64,000 nt of DNA from Gloeocapsopsis sp. IPPAS B-1203 (GCF_002749975.1 NZ_PEIG01000013.1:101139-165138); one strand, 5' to 3'; positions 9,425 to 18,692 are shown, counted from the stretch's first letter. The notes: generated by a model not told the origin, from the sequence alone. Numbers and translations: made by a program.

Positions 9425-10099
9425 ATGACACAAGCCAAAAATTACTACTATCAACAAATCAATTCGGCGGCATCTCAACATGGGCGAAGAATGCAACCAA
9501 TTCATCTTTTGTGGATTGTTCTGGGGTTGCGGAGTATCTTTTTTCTAGTGGAGTTAGCAACTGGACTTTTGGTTCATAGTTTGTCTCTAATTGCTATTTC
9601 AGGACATATGCTAGTTGATGTGCTGTCAATTGTCATCGCTTTGGGTGCAGCTCGACTAACGCAGTATTCATCTCAAAATAATATAGCGATCGCTCCTCAG
9701 CAAATCGAAGCTTGGGCAGCACTCCTTAATAGCATAATCCTAATTGAAGTTGCGGCTTTACTCCTCTGGGGCATCATGAGACAAACACAACCACCAGAAC
9801 TCAGCGCTGGTTTACCTATGTTGGTCATGGCAGCATTAGGATTTGTGGTCAGCGGGATAAATGCCAGCTTGCTTTATCAAGAAAGTCACCATAATCTAAA
9901 TGTGCGTGGAGTGTTTTTACACGCGATCGCCGATGCAGCTAGTTCAGTAAGCTTAATTTTAGCCGCATTGGCATTGCTTTACTTCAAGTGGCTATGGGCA
10001 GATGTCGTTGCCAGTTTACTCGTTGCTGCACTCATTTTCTTGAACGCCCTCTCACTACTGAGAGATAGTCTCCAAATCCTCAAGCCAGAAATGCTTTGA
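9425..10099 (+). CDS. CDF-like cation efflux membrane protein, lacking the C-terminal domain
   Basis: 224 residues with six predicted membrane helices. The two HxxxD motifs that form the transport site of cation diffusion facilitators are present in TM2 (H61-x3-D65 in SGHMLVDVLS) and TM5 (H166-x3-D170 in LHAIADAASS). The protein ends after TM6 (QILKPEML), so it lacks the cytoplasmic dimerisation domain of classical CDFs and is about 80 residues shorter than usual. Proton-coupled Zn/Co/Fe export is the family function; here it is an inference supported by the zinc operon. The stop overlaps the next ATG by one base (TGATG), so translation is probably coupled. Confidence 0.85.
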   Translation: MTQAKNYYYQQINSAASQHGRRMQPIHLLWIVLGLRSIFFLVELATGLLVHSLSLIAISGHMLVDVLSIVIALGAARLTQYSSQNNIAIAPQQIEAWAALLNSIILIEVAALLLWGIMRQTQPPELSAGLPMLVMAALGFVVSGINASLLYQESHHNLNVRGVFLHAIADAASSVSLILAALALLYFKWLWADVVASLLVAALIFLNALSLLRDSLQILKPEML

Positions 10100-10929
10100 T
10101 GGCTAAACTTTACCAGACTTTTTCTACGCTTGCCCGCTATCCAGTGGGGGTAAGATTAGGAGTTTTTGTCGTTATTCTACTCCTATTGTGGCTACCTATC
10201 GCAGTTCCGATCTATTGGGTCTGGGGTACAAGTAACTTGACAAGCATAGTCACAATGCTTGCGTTGTATGGCGAGTTTATTTTTCTACTGCAACTTTGGG
10301 GGCAAAAAGTTCATCGACAAGTTCATCCGCTTGCAAGTCACGGGGTAAGCGGCACCCGCCGCAATGCGTTGGAGTTGTTAAAAGGAGTAGGCATTGGAGT
10401 CACAAGTCTTTTGTGCTTATTTATCTTGGAGGGTTTATTGAGTTGGTTAACCTGGCAATCCTCAACGCAATTCCTACCCAAAATCATACTTGAAGGGTTA
10501 GGAGTAGCATTAGGCGTAGGATTTGCCGAGGAGTTATTATTTCGGGGCTGGCTAGTTGATGAGTTGCAATGGGATTATGGTTTCAAAGTTGCTTTATGGA
10601 TTAGTAGCAGTATTTATGCAACGTTGCATTTTATTAAGCCTTGGGGAGAAGTTTTACGAACATTGCCCAGTTTTCCAGGATTGTTACTTTTGGGCTTAAC
10701 TTTAGGTTGGGCAAGACAAGTTAGCCAAGGTCATTTGGGTTCAGCAATTGGATTGCACGCTGGTTTAGTCTGGGGTTACTACATTATCAATGTGGCAGAA
10801 TTAGTGCGCTATTCCCAGCAAGTACCACCTTGGGTAACAGGCATTGATCGTAATCCTTTAGCAGGTGCAATGGGATTATTGTTTCTAAGCGTGATTGCCT
10901 TGAGTTTGCGAATTACTTCAAGTAATTAG
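10099..10929 (+). CDS. CPBP (CAAX/Abi) family intramembrane protease
   Basis: 276-residue protein with about eight membrane helices. Conserved motifs of the CPBP glutamic intramembrane protease family are seen: E144-E145-x3-R149 in AEELLFRGWL and H177 in the following helix (YATLHFIK). I take ATG 10099, overlapping the previous stop, rather than the TTG one codon upstream. It is the last gene of the zinc operon. Substrates of this family are mostly unknown; membrane protein processing is the family expectation. A GTAGTC/GACTAC hairpin shortly after the stop could end the transcript. Confidence 0.85.
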   Translation: MAKLYQTFSTLARYPVGVRLGVFVVILLLLWLPIAVPIYWVWGTSNLTSIVTMLALYGEFIFLLQLWGQKVHRQVHPLASHGVSGTRRNALELLKGVGIGVTSLLCLFILEGLLSWLTWQSSTQFLPKIILEGLGVALGVGFAEELLFRGWLVDELQWDYGFKVALWISSSIYATLHFIKPWGEVLRTLPSFPGLLLLGLTLGWARQVSQGHLGSAIGLHAGLVWGYYIINVAELVRYSQQVPPWVTGIDRNPLAGAMGLLFLSVIALSLRITSSN

Positions 10930-11102
10930 TTCTACTTCAATCAGAGTAGTCAAGGTTGAAGACTACAAATAATTAATATTCTGATAATCATTAAGTATAA
11001 ATACAATATCTAGATGTGCCAGTAATCAAGCTAACTTATCCTCGTTTAATCCTTGATCTTCATACATAAGTATAAAAGTTGTTTTAGCTACTCTTTCTGA
11101 AC

Positions 11103-11120
11103 ATTTCATCCTAATTTCAT
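11103..11120 (+). promoter_or_regulatory. Direct-repeat box (b) before copB-type ATPase
   Basis: ATTTCATCCTAATTTCAT, the reverse complement of ATGAAATTAGGATGAAAT, with an 11-bp period. On the strand of the downstream ATPase it reads TTTCAT, and a -10-like TATCCC follows about 15 bp later. The rest of 10930-11203 is AT-rich and no further gene is seen in it. Confidence 0.7.
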
Positions 11121-11203
11121 AAACTTTTGCGAAACTATCCCTAGAGCCAATTGCCTTAACAAAATGAGATTACTTTCTATTGCAGAATAGGGGAGCAGAA
11201 CCA

Positions 11204-13285
11204 ATGCAGCAAGAGGACGGGCATCACAAACATCAGGATCATCCGCAACGAACAACACTTGATCGTCACGACCAACACGGGCACAATCAAGCCGAATCAT
11301 CATCGCATAGTAAAGATAGAGCGCACAACAAGCACGCTGGACATAGCCCTGAGATGTTTAAATGGCGCTTTTTTATTTGCCTTTTCCTGACTTTGCCGAT
11401 CCTCTACTTTTCACCTTTGTTTCAAGAATGGTTTGGCTACACTGCCATTCAGTTTCCTGGCGTGAACTTAGTCAGTCCTATTTTGGGAACAGCGATTTAT
11501 TTCTATGGAGGCTGGGTATTCCTTCAAGGAGCCTTACGCGAATTTCAAAGCAAAATAGGGATGATGACCCTAATAGCCTTAGCAATTACAGTTGCTTATG
11601 TCTACAGTTTGGCAGTCTCTTTAGGGCTACGTGGAGAGCCTTTTTACTGGGAACTCGCAACCCTAGTAGATGTAATGTTGCTTGGTCATTGGATTGAATT
11701 GGTTTCAGTGCAGGGAGCAAGCCGTGCTTTGGAACATTTAGCAGATTTAGTGCCTTCTGTTGCACACCGACTAGTAAATGGTCAGATTGAGGATGTATCT
11801 GTAGGTGAATTGGCACAAGGAGAGCAAATTTTGATCCGCCCTGGGGAACAAATACCGATTGATGGTGAAGTAAAAGAAGGCGTGTCAAGTGTTAACGAAG
11901 CATTTCTCACAGGCGAATCGCGTCCTGTTACTAAACAGGCTGGTGATGAAGTCGTAGCAGGAGCCGTAAATGGAGAAGGCGCATTGACTGTAGTAGTGAC
12001 GCGAACAGGCGAGCAAACAACACTTAGCCAGGTGATGCGTTTGGTTGAGGAGGCGCAATCTTCGCGAGGGCGGTTTCAAGCACTTGCAGACCAAATTGCT
12101 TACTGGTTAACCTTGATTGCAATTGGAATTGGTACCTTGACGTTAGTTATTTGGCTGATGCTAAATCCAGATCCAACTTTTGCAATCAATCGCAGCGTAA
12201 CAGTATTAGTCATCACCTGTCCTCACGCTTTGGGTCTGGCAATTCCTCTGGTTATGGTTAATGCAACATCAATGTCTGCTAAGAATGGTATTTTAGTACG
12301 GAATCGAGAAGCCTTCGAGCGAGCGAGGAATATTAAAACAATTGCTTTTGATAAAACAGGCACTTTGACTGAAGGACAGTTTGGAGTACAGCGAATTTAT
12401 GCTCAAGATATCAGTGACTTGGAAGCACTTGCGATCGCAGCCGCTTTAGAATCGCTGTCTGAACATCCGCTAGCACAGGCAGTCGTTCAAGAAGCTAATA
12501 ACCGGAAAATGCAGCTTCCAAAGGGAAGTGAGTTTCAATCAGTGACAGGTAAAGGAATAGAGGGTGTTGTTAACGGTAAAAGCTATCGAGTCGGGCGTTC
12601 AGAGTGGGCAGAAGAACTGGGCTTGATGTTTCCTACTGAGTTGCAAGCAGGATTAGAGAAAATTGAAGCGCGTGGAGAAAGCGCGATTGCACTACTAGAC
12701 AATAGTCAGGTTCTTGCGATATTTGGGCTAGCTGACAAGATTCGCGAACGCGCGCGCGAAGCTGTTCAACGGCTGCAAGTCATGGATGTTCAGGTCGTAA
12801 TGATTACCGGAGATGCCGAAGCTGTGGCAAAAACTGTTGCAGCGGAACTGAACATCGAGCAATATTATGCGCGTGTTTTACCTCAAGATAAAGCAGCAAT
12901 CATCCAGCGGTTAAAAGCAAAAAGCCCAACGGCATTTGTTGGTGATGGAATTAATGATGCTGCCGCTTTATTTAACGCAGATCTAGGAATTGCAATTGGT
13001 GCAGGGACAAATGTAGCAATAGAATCAGCTGACTTGGTGTTAGTTGAAAATGACCCGCTTGATGTAACGTATACACTTCAACTTGCTAAAGCAACTTACA
13101 ACAAGATGATTCAGAATTTGTTTTGGGCTACTGGGTATAATGTAGTTGGAATTCCATTAGCGGCTGGAGTTGCTGCCCCTCTAGGTATTCTACTCTCACC
13201 GGCATTGGGAGCCGTGTTCATGAGCCTTTCTACTGTAATTGTGTCAATTAACGCGATGTTGTTGCGCCGAGTCCAGTTAACCTAA
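11204..13285 (+). CDS. copB: CopB-type P1B-ATPase (CPH, Cu/Ag export)
   Basis: Copper or silver exporting P-type ATPase of the CPH class. There is no HMA domain; instead a His-rich N-terminal tail (about residues 4-48, e.g. HHKHQDH and HDQHGH) probably binds metal. The membrane site is C339-P340-H341 in TCPHALGLAIP and the phospho-Asp is D383 in DKTGTLTEG; GDGINDAA is present. ATG 11204 is chosen because GGGAGC precedes it; the TTG eight codons upstream is unlikely. 693 residues, normal length. It stands alone behind a direct-repeat box, so it is probably induced by an NrsR/CopR-like regulator. A GACCG/CGGTC hairpin follows the stop without a clear U tract. Confidence 0.93.
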   Translation: MQQEDGHHKHQDHPQRTTLDRHDQHGHNQAESSSHSKDRAHNKHAGHSPEMFKWRFFICLFLTLPILYFSPLFQEWFGYTAIQFPGVNLVSPILGTAIYFYGGWVFLQGALREFQSKIGMMTLIALAITVAYVYSLAVSLGLRGEPFYWELATLVDVMLLGHWIELVSVQGASRALEHLADLVPSVAHRLVNGQIEDVSVGELAQGEQILIRPGEQIPIDGEVKEGVSSVNEAFLTGESRPVTKQAGDEVVAGAVNGEGALTVVVTRTGEQTTLSQVMRLVEEAQSSRGRFQALADQIAYWLTLIAIGIGTLTLVIWLMLNPDPTFAINRSVTVLVITCPHALGLAIPLVMVNATSMSAKNGILVRNREAFERARNIKTIAFDKTGTLTEGQFGVQRIYAQDISDLEALAIAAALESLSEHPLAQAVVQEANNRKMQLPKGSEFQSVTGKGIEGVVNGKSYRVGRSEWAEELGLMFPTELQAGLEKIEARGESAIALLDNSQVLAIFGLADKIRERAREAVQRLQVMDVQVVMITGDAEAVAKTVAAELNIEQYYARVLPQDKAAIIQRLKAKSPTAFVGDGINDAAALFNADLGIAIGAGTNVAIESADLVLVENDPLDVTYTLQLAKATYNKMIQNLFWATGYNVVGIPLAAGVAAPLGILLSPALGAVFMSLSTVIVSINAMLLRRVQLT

Positions 13286-13344
13286 TTCGACCGATGCTCT
13301 CGGTCAGTTACAAGCCCCATTCCCCTGTGGGTAGGGCGGTTGAC

Positions 13345-14964
13345 TTACTCAAGTCCTCCAGATTGCGGATCTGAACTAGCTGCGCGCTGTAGTCTTGCCA
13401 ACGCCCGATTGTAGTCTAAAATTGCCGTGACGCGATTGCCTTCGGCGTTGGTGAGGTCGTTTTCTGCATCGATGACTTCGGTTTGCGTCCCGACTCCGGC
13501 TTGGAAGCGTAAGCGAGCCAATCGCAAAGCTTCGCGTGCTTGTTCTAATGCGACCGATGCAGTTTGAATGTTGGCTAAATTTGATTGGAGAGTGTTGTAA
13601 GCTTCTTCTACTTCAAAACGGACTTGGTTGCGCGTGTCGGCAAAATTCGTCTCGGCGATCGCAATATTAGCTTCTTCTTGTCTTGCTCTAGCGCGGGCGG
13701 CTCCCCCATCATATAAATTTAACGACACGTTGGCTCCCAGCGAGTAACCATCAGCTAGACCAGCTCCATCATTAAACACATCTAGAACATTATAACTTGT
13801 AACCAAACTTACTCGTGGTCTTAATTGAGATAATGCCAAGCGTCGCTGTGCTTCGCTGATATTACGCTGCGCGAGTTGTTGTTCGAGTTCGGCACGATTG
13901 CGAAATGCTAGCACAATACTGTCTTCTAGAGGCAAATTCCACAACCCTGATAGTTGCACGGGGTCAGCCGCAGAAACATTTACCGATTGGGCGATACTCA
14001 GTCGCGATGCTAGCTGACGACGACTTGTTTGTTGTTGACCCAACGCATTAGTTAAATCTTGTGTAGCGTTTGCTAACTGTACTTCCGCTTGTAGTACAGC
14101 AAACCGAGTTCCTACTCCTGCTTGCTCTAACGCTTGGGCATCGCGTAAACTCGCTTGAGCATTGGTGACAGCAGATTGATTGATCCGGACTAGTTCATCA
14201 GCTGCTTGCAAATTGTAGTAATCATCTGCAACATTCAAACGCAACTCTTCTGTAGCTTGCTCTAATTGCAATTCACTCAAACGCACTTGTTCTTCGGCAG
14301 CACGAATTCGCGAACTTCTTTCGCCGGAAGTATAAAGGTTGTAACTCAGTTCTGCTGTTCCATTTAGCACGGTGCTGATTGAACCTTCGTCCGTTTGGGG
14401 AATGCCTTGATTTTCTTGAATACGTTGCTGCAACTCCGATTGGGCTGAGCGCGAGCGCGAAATTCCTGAATTTACACCAACACTAGGATACAATGCGGAA
14501 CGTGCTTCGCGTAATACCTCACGACTGCGTTCAACTGTTAATCGAGCGACTTGTAGCTGTCGATTGTTTCGCTGTGCCAGTTCCAACGCTTGTTGTAGTG
14601 TAATTGGCTGCGTACCCTGAACGCGTACATCTTCCGGTCGTGTGGGAAATTGTAGTGGGTTGGGATTGGGATTGAGATAATTTGGAGCTTCTGTTGATAA
14701 CCCTGGACTAGGGGAGCTACTGGGAGTAGAGTTTAAATTGTTTTGAACTGGAGTGCTTGTACGCACTGGTACTATTACATCTTGTAGTTGCTTAGAAAAT
14801 TCGTTTGCCTGAGATTGAATACTCTTACTCGAACTATCAATGTTTTGCTGAGTAATTGATAAAATGTTTTGAGACCTACTTGGCTCAATGTTTCCTAAAG
14901 CCGTTACTGTACTTATACTTACAGCTATAAAGTAGCGAGTATAGCTCAAAATATTAATTCTCAC
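13345..14964 (-). CDS. TolC-family outer-membrane efflux channel
   Basis: 539 residues: signal peptide (about 1-32), a Pro/Ser/Asn-rich spacer, and from about residue 120 two OEP repeats rich in Ala, Gln, Arg and Glu coiled-coil helices (LQQALELAQRNNRQL; LEQAREALRLARLRFQ). This gives the TolC beta-barrel and alpha-tunnel layout. It would be the outer-membrane exit for the RND pumps in the window, none of which has its own TolC gene beside it. It lies downstream of DUF1830 and the NrsS-like kinase on the same strand and may be co-transcribed with them. Confidence 0.93.
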   Translation of the reverse strand: MRINILSYTRYFIAVSISTVTALGNIEPSRSQNILSITQQNIDSSSKSIQSQANEFSKQLQDVIVPVRTSTPVQNNLNSTPSSSPSPGLSTEAPNYLNPNPNPLQFPTRPEDVRVQGTQPITLQQALELAQRNNRQLQVARLTVERSREVLREARSALYPSVGVNSGISRSRSAQSELQQRIQENQGIPQTDEGSISTVLNGTAELSYNLYTSGERSSRIRAAEEQVRLSELQLEQATEELRLNVADDYYNLQAADELVRINQSAVTNAQASLRDAQALEQAGVGTRFAVLQAEVQLANATQDLTNALGQQQTSRRQLASRLSIAQSVNVSAADPVQLSGLWNLPLEDSIVLAFRNRAELEQQLAQRNISEAQRRLALSQLRPRVSLVTSYNVLDVFNDGAGLADGYSLGANVSLNLYDGGAARARARQEEANIAIAETNFADTRNQVRFEVEEAYNTLQSNLANIQTASVALEQAREALRLARLRFQAGVGTQTEVIDAENDLTNAEGNRVTAILDYNRALARLQRAASSDPQSGGLE

Positions 14965-15004
14965 TCCTTTTCATCCTACTTATTGATAGTTTTCGATCAG
15001 TTTT

Positions 15005-15262
15005 TTATGAATTAATACGCAAGCGATCGCATAGAATCTTGTCCATTAAGACTGTACTAGGTATTTCGCTACTGTAGATTTCTAAATAAGTAATTGGTAG
15101 TGCAAAGAACAAGATACGTTGTCCTGGAAAAATAACTCGTTCAAACCAGCTACTAATTGGGTTGGCAATCCGCAAAATTTGAACTTGTCTTGTAGTATTA
15201 ACATAGCCACAAAGAATTTGTTCAAAGCGTTCATCAAATAGAGCAGCAGACATTTGAGCCAT
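15005..15262 (-). CDS. DUF1830 protein
   Basis: 85 residues, a small cyanobacterium-specific family. Recognised by the ILCGYVNTTRQVQILRI start, the central FERVIFPGQRILF motif, and ILCDRLRI near the C-terminus. No catalytic or membrane feature is visible and the function of the family is unknown. It sits between the kinase gene (38 bp away) and the TolC gene (40 bp away), in one direction. Confidence 0.82.
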   Translation of the reverse strand: MAQMSAALFDERFEQILCGYVNTTRQVQILRIANPISSWFERVIFPGQRILFFALPITYLEIYSSEIPSTVLMDKILCDRLRINS

Positions 15263-15300
15263 AATTGTTAGTATTAAATAATGGCTTTTTAGTAAAAATA

Positions 15301-16638
15301 TTACTGTTTAGCCAGCTTAAGGTTTGAAGATTGATTGATTATTGAAGGCAACCGAATCGTAAAAGTGCTACCTCTACCTAGTTCACTCTGCACCTGTAAG
15401 CTACCTCCGTGTGTTTGGACGATTGCTTGCGCGATCGCCAACCCTAACCCTGAACCACCTGTATGACGAGCGCGATCGCTACTGACGCGATAGAAGCGGT
15501 CGAAAATCCGTTTTTGCTCTAAAGGTGCAATGCCAATACCTGTGTCTTGAACTTGAATAATTCCATGGTGATCGCTGTAATTCAACGTAACATTCACTTG
15601 ACCATCTGTAGGGGTATATTGAATAGCATTAACAATAATATTAGAAACCAAGCGATACAACTGTTCCTCATCACCGATAACTTTTATCGGTCGATGTACC
15701 CTTGCCCCATAACTGATTGTTACTTTAGCTGCGATCGCTAAGGCTGCAAGTTCTTCGACTAAATCGCTAACAATATCATTCAGATAACAAACTTGGCGTC
15801 GTATTGGTATGGGTTGTCGCTCTATACGAGCAAGTAGTAGTAAATCAGCAACCAATGTCGTGAGCCGCCGATTCTGACGCTCAATTGTGCGTAAGATATT
15901 CCGTGCTTCTGATTCAGGTAAGTTAGGCATTCCCGATACTGATTCTACCGTTGCAGCAACTGCTGCTAAAGGCGTTCGCAGTTCGTGAGCAACATCTGCG
16001 GTAAACTGTTGAATTTGGCTGTATGATTCGTAAATGGGTTGCATTGCAAATCCTGCTAACCACCAACTCGCACCGCCTACTAAAACCATAGCAATTGGTA
16101 AACCCAGCAATAAAACTAGTTTCACATTAGCAAGGTAATTATCGACATCGTTGAGACTTCGTCCCATCTGCATATATCCCCAAGGGCGATTGTCTTGCGT
16201 GTGCAGTGGTAAGGAAATTTGATGATAGCGATTTCCTTTAGTATCTTGAACTGTTTGCCAAGTAATCTCTCCTGATGTAGTAGGTAATCCCTCTGGCTGA
16301 AACCCCGCCGTAGTAACCGTCTGTCCCGCCGTATTTAATAACCTTACAAAGTAATCGCCTTGGTGAATAGCTCCAAGGATATGTTGTTGCGGCTTCCGTT
16401 CTGGTAAGAGTTGCTGAGCAGTTGGTTCTACACGTCCAGGCTGCTTTAATACACTTTCAACACTATCATGTAATGTTCCAGCAACTGACTCTAGTTCTCG
16501 ATCTAAAGTTTGCCAATGGGCATGAACAAGCGCTTGGTATAAACCCAGCGCACATATACTTAAGACTAAACCCATCGCAGCAGAGTAGCAACCTGCTAAC
16601 TTCCAACGAGTCAGATAAAAAAGCTTATTTTGGTTCAT
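15301..16638 (-). CDS. NrsS/RppB-like sensor histidine kinase (second copy)
   Basis: Sensor kinase of 445 residues from the ATG at 16638 (MNQNKLFYL); an ATG three codons upstream is also possible. Both overlap the end of the regulator gene. Two membrane helices (about 15-35 and 175-197) frame a periplasmic sensor loop. HisKA has AHELRTPLAAV with H218, the N-box is NIIVNAIQYTP, and G boxes are DTGIGIA and GGSGLGLAIAQ. It resembles the kinase at 2915-4303 throughout but lacks the extra cysteines of that loop. It pairs with the regulator at 16625-17329. Confidence 0.92.
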   Translation of the reverse strand: MNQNKLFYLTRWKLAGCYSAAMGLVLSICALGLYQALVHAHWQTLDRELESVAGTLHDSVESVLKQPGRVEPTAQQLLPERKPQQHILGAIHQGDYFVRLLNTAGQTVTTAGFQPEGLPTTSGEITWQTVQDTKGNRYHQISLPLHTQDNRPWGYMQMGRSLNDVDNYLANVKLVLLLGLPIAMVLVGGASWWLAGFAMQPIYESYSQIQQFTADVAHELRTPLAAVAATVESVSGMPNLPESEARNILRTIERQNRRLTTLVADLLLLARIERQPIPIRRQVCYLNDIVSDLVEELAALAIAAKVTISYGARVHRPIKVIGDEEQLYRLVSNIIVNAIQYTPTDGQVNVTLNYSDHHGIIQVQDTGIGIAPLEQKRIFDRFYRVSSDRARHTGGSGLGLAIAQAIVQTHGGSLQVQSELGRGSTFTIRLPSIINQSSNLKLAKQ

Positions 16639-17329
16639 GGGTTGCATTTAGTCGATATCCCATGCCGTGTAGAGTTTCAATCAAACCATCGTTTCCAAAC
16701 TGACCTAATTTACGTCGCAATAAACGCATCTGAGCAGCTACTACATTGCTGGTTGGTTCGGCGCTTACTTCCCACAATTGATGACGAATTTGCTCACTGG
16801 TAACAATTTGGTTGGAATGCTTCATGAAATACTCTAGCAGTTGAAACTCCTTTGTTGTTAGAGGAACCACTTGTGCATTAGTTGACTGATTCTGAATACT
16901 AACTGTGCGCGTAGTGTAATCTAAGCTAAGGCTACCTACTTGAAGTTTTTGGGGTGAAAGTTGAGGTGATCGCCGCTGCAATGCTCGCAATCGTGCTAGC
17001 AATTCTGCCATACCAAATGGTTTGACGAGATAATCATCTGCTCCAGCGTCTAATCCTACAACCTTATCTTCCATGCGATCTTTAGCTGTAAGCATCAACA
17101 CTGGTAAACAGCTACCCCGAAGTCGTAACCGCTTGCATAGTTCTAAACCAGATACTCCTGGAAGTAACCAATCAAAAATGGCTAGTGTATATTGTGTCCA
17201 CTGACCATCTAAATAGTTCCACGCTTCAGTACCATTCAAAACTAAGTCAACTATGTATCTTTCCTGATTTAGAGTACGCTTGATTGCACATCCTAAATCT
17301 GGTTCATCCTCAACTAACAGCACTCTCAT
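16625..17329 (-). CDS. OmpR/NrsR-like response regulator (second copy)
   Basis: 234 residues from ATG 17329 (MRVLLVEDEP); a TTG start three codons upstream is less likely. Receiver: acidic pocket EDE (7-9), phospho-acceptor D53 in IFDWLLP, and DDYLVKPFGM. The C-terminal winged helix ends GMGYRLN. Very similar to the regulator at 2226-2918, so one probably arose by duplication. Its stop lies inside the kinase gene, giving coupled translation. A direct-repeat box lies 97 bp upstream, which suggests autoregulation. A CopR- or NrsR-like role is inferred from the boxes and metal genes around it. Confidence 0.92.
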   Translation of the reverse strand: MRVLLVEDEPDLGCAIKRTLNQERYIVDLVLNGTEAWNYLDGQWTQYTLAIFDWLLPGVSGLELCKRLRLRGSCLPVLMLTAKDRMEDKVVGLDAGADDYLVKPFGMAELLARLRALQRRSPQLSPQKLQVGSLSLDYTTRTVSIQNQSTNAQVVPLTTKEFQLLEYFMKHSNQIVTSEQIRHQLWEVSAEPTSNVVAAQMRLLRRKLGQFGNDGLIETLHGMGYRLNATHEPK

Positions 17330-17425
17330 AACACTCAATCATTTTCAATAAGTATTACAGTATACAAATTTGTATCTGCTTAAGAATTGTAAGGTTTCTC
17401 CTTAAAGATAGATTGACACAAGATT

Positions 17426-17443
17426 ATGAAATCAGAATGAAAT
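17426..17443 (-). promoter_or_regulatory. Direct-repeat box (c) before regulator/kinase pair
   Basis: ATGAAATCAGAATGAAAT on the plus strand, TTTCAT orientation towards the minus-strand regulator gene. A TATCTT -10-like hexamer follows at about 15 bp, preceded by TGTC as at three other boxes (d, f and g). Confidence 0.7.
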
Positions 17444-17462
17444 ATTAGTGGAGATGAGGATG

Positions 17463-17547
17463 TTAAGATGAATTAAGCGAGACAGCCTCAAGTAAATCGT
17501 TTTCAGAAAATTTGCGAAGTTCTCAAGGCTGTAGAAAATCATCTTAA
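17463..17547. other. Nested inverted repeats, possible structured RNA
   Basis: TTAAGATGA (17463-17471) pairs with TCATCTTAA (17539-17547), and inside it CAGCCT (17483-17488) pairs with AGGCTG (17526-17531). No reading frame crosses the stretch. It lies just upstream of box (c). It could be a small RNA, a remnant end of a mobile element or chance; I see no U tract directly after it. The rest of 17444-17677 shows nothing I can name. Confidence 0.3.
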
Positions 17548-17677
17548 TAACAGCTAGTGAAGTTTATGCTTCTTCTCGGTGGTACTATTTTCATCTGCTA
17601 CACACTCCATAATTTGTTGTTTGCTACAACTCTTTAATAGTGTCAAGCCTCAGAAAACATTGCTACAAAACATCTTA

Positions 17678-17971
17678 TTAACAGTTATTCATGGCACGGA
17701 CTCTTGCTCTAGTAGCACCTCCGCTAGGTTCAGCTATAGACGCGGATTGACACATTTTCCGACGATGAGTTTTTGTAATTTGCTGGGAGCCTTTGTTACA
17801 TCGCTCTATGGCTTGAAGCCGAATTCTAGTAGCACCTCCGCTAGGTTCAGCTATAGGAATATTTTGGCATGTTCTTGCATGAGAACTACTTGTATTTGCA
17901 AAAGCAGTATGCTCAAAAGAAACTATACCTAGAAAAAGTGTAGTTCCGAATACTATCAACAGTTTATTCAT
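17678..17971 (-). CDS. Small secreted protein with two IAEPSGGATR repeats
   Basis: 97 residues from ATG 17971, with GAGAGG 8 bp upstream; the longer frame lacks such a site. Signal peptide at 1-26 (cleavage likely after TAFA). The mature part holds two copies of a unit C-x4-IAEPSGGATRxRxxA-x3-C, at about residues 35-58 and 74-97, each bounded by cysteines, joined by a basic linker (KGSQQITKTHRRK). I do not recognise the family. The four cysteines may form disulfides or bind metal; two VKOR/DsbA systems are nearby. No direct-repeat box is seen just upstream. Confidence 0.75.
   Translation of the reverse strand: MNKLLIVFGTTLFLGIVSFEHTAFANTSSSHARTCQNIPIAEPSGGATRIRLQAIERCNKGSQQITKTHRRKMCQSASIAEPSGGATRARVRAMNNC
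17708..17856. repeat. 32-bp direct repeat inside the small secreted protein gene
   Basis: The segments 17708-17739 and 17825-17856 are identical over 32 bp (TCTAGTAGCACCTCC... to CTATAG). They encode the two copies of the IAEPSGGATR unit. Identity at the DNA level, codon wobble positions included, indicates recent duplication or gene conversion. Confidence 0.9.
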
Positions 17972-18212
17972 GACAAACCTCTCTAATATATTGGTGTAAG
18001 TAGTGAAAACGCAACTTAATCTTTGGCTGGTTGAGTTGTAAGAGATAGTTTTACCAATCAGAAGTAACAACTAAGTAAAATCTGAAGAAAACTACTTCAT
18101 GTAATTGAAAAATACATAAAATTTCATTAGAAATGTTTACTTTCTCTTTCTAAATTTTATGTAAATTGAGGTTCTTCACCTCTTACTTCTCTATCTTTTA
18201 AGCAGCAATCTA

Positions 18213-18692
18213 CTACTCATAAGTTTGGATTTGAGCTGTACCAAATAAAACATCTTCTTCCATATTTTGATTTTTGCCACTTACCGAATAACGCCAAGTT
18301 TTTCTGTATCCAGGAAATGGAGTTTGGACTCCTTTCATCGAAACTGTAAGAATTGTTTCTGGAGATACTGGTCGAGAAAAAGCGACAGTAGCTTTTTTGT
18401 CATTGATAGAAACATCAGCATCTAATTTCTTGCCAGATTGATCCGTAACTTCAACTCCTCGCCTAATCTTAACGCCCTCTGGTAAATCTATTGAAATTTG
18501 TGATAAATCGCTCCCTTGAACGTGTAGTTTAAAATGATGCATAGCGCTTAAAGCGCGAGCATCATTGGGATGTGCATTGCTATGAAAGAGATGAGAAAAA
18601 GATGTTTCACCTGGAACTCCCTCCGCAAAAGCAGCTGGGACTGAATATATACTCAATAAAGTCAAAGTAGTAAGCGAAATTAGTTTTTTCAT
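18213..18692 (-). CDS. DUF2808 secreted protein
   Basis: 159 residues from ATG 18692 (MKKLISLTTL); the frame is open further upstream but the signal peptide begins here (1-23, cleavage after AFA). The mature part has the DUF2808 pattern: HLFHSNAHPNDARA, then MHHFKLHVQGSDLSQISIDL and an all-beta C-terminal part ending in GTAQIQTYE. The function of this cyanobacterial family is unknown. A direct-repeat box (d) lies 69 bp upstream, so it probably belongs to the metal regulon. A paralogue is at 19545-20018. Confidence 0.82.
   Translation of the reverse strand: MKKLISLTTLTLLSIYSVPAAFAEGVPGETSFSHLFHSNAHPNDARALSAMHHFKLHVQGSDLSQISIDLPEGVKIRRGVEVTDQSGKKLDADVSINDKKATVAFSRPVSPETILTVSMKGVQTPFPGYRKTWRYSVSGKNQNMEEDVLFGTAQIQTYE

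Noticed and set aside
13286..13344. Possible IS200/IS605-type right end (GCCCCATTCCCC...GGGTAGGGCGGTTGA)
   Set aside because: It recalls such ends, but no tnpA/tnpB or left end is present, so it is not supported.
17579..17932. 117-codon plus-strand frame over the small secreted protein gene
   Set aside because: The minus frame has a ribosome site, signal peptide and repeated domain; the plus frame has none of these.
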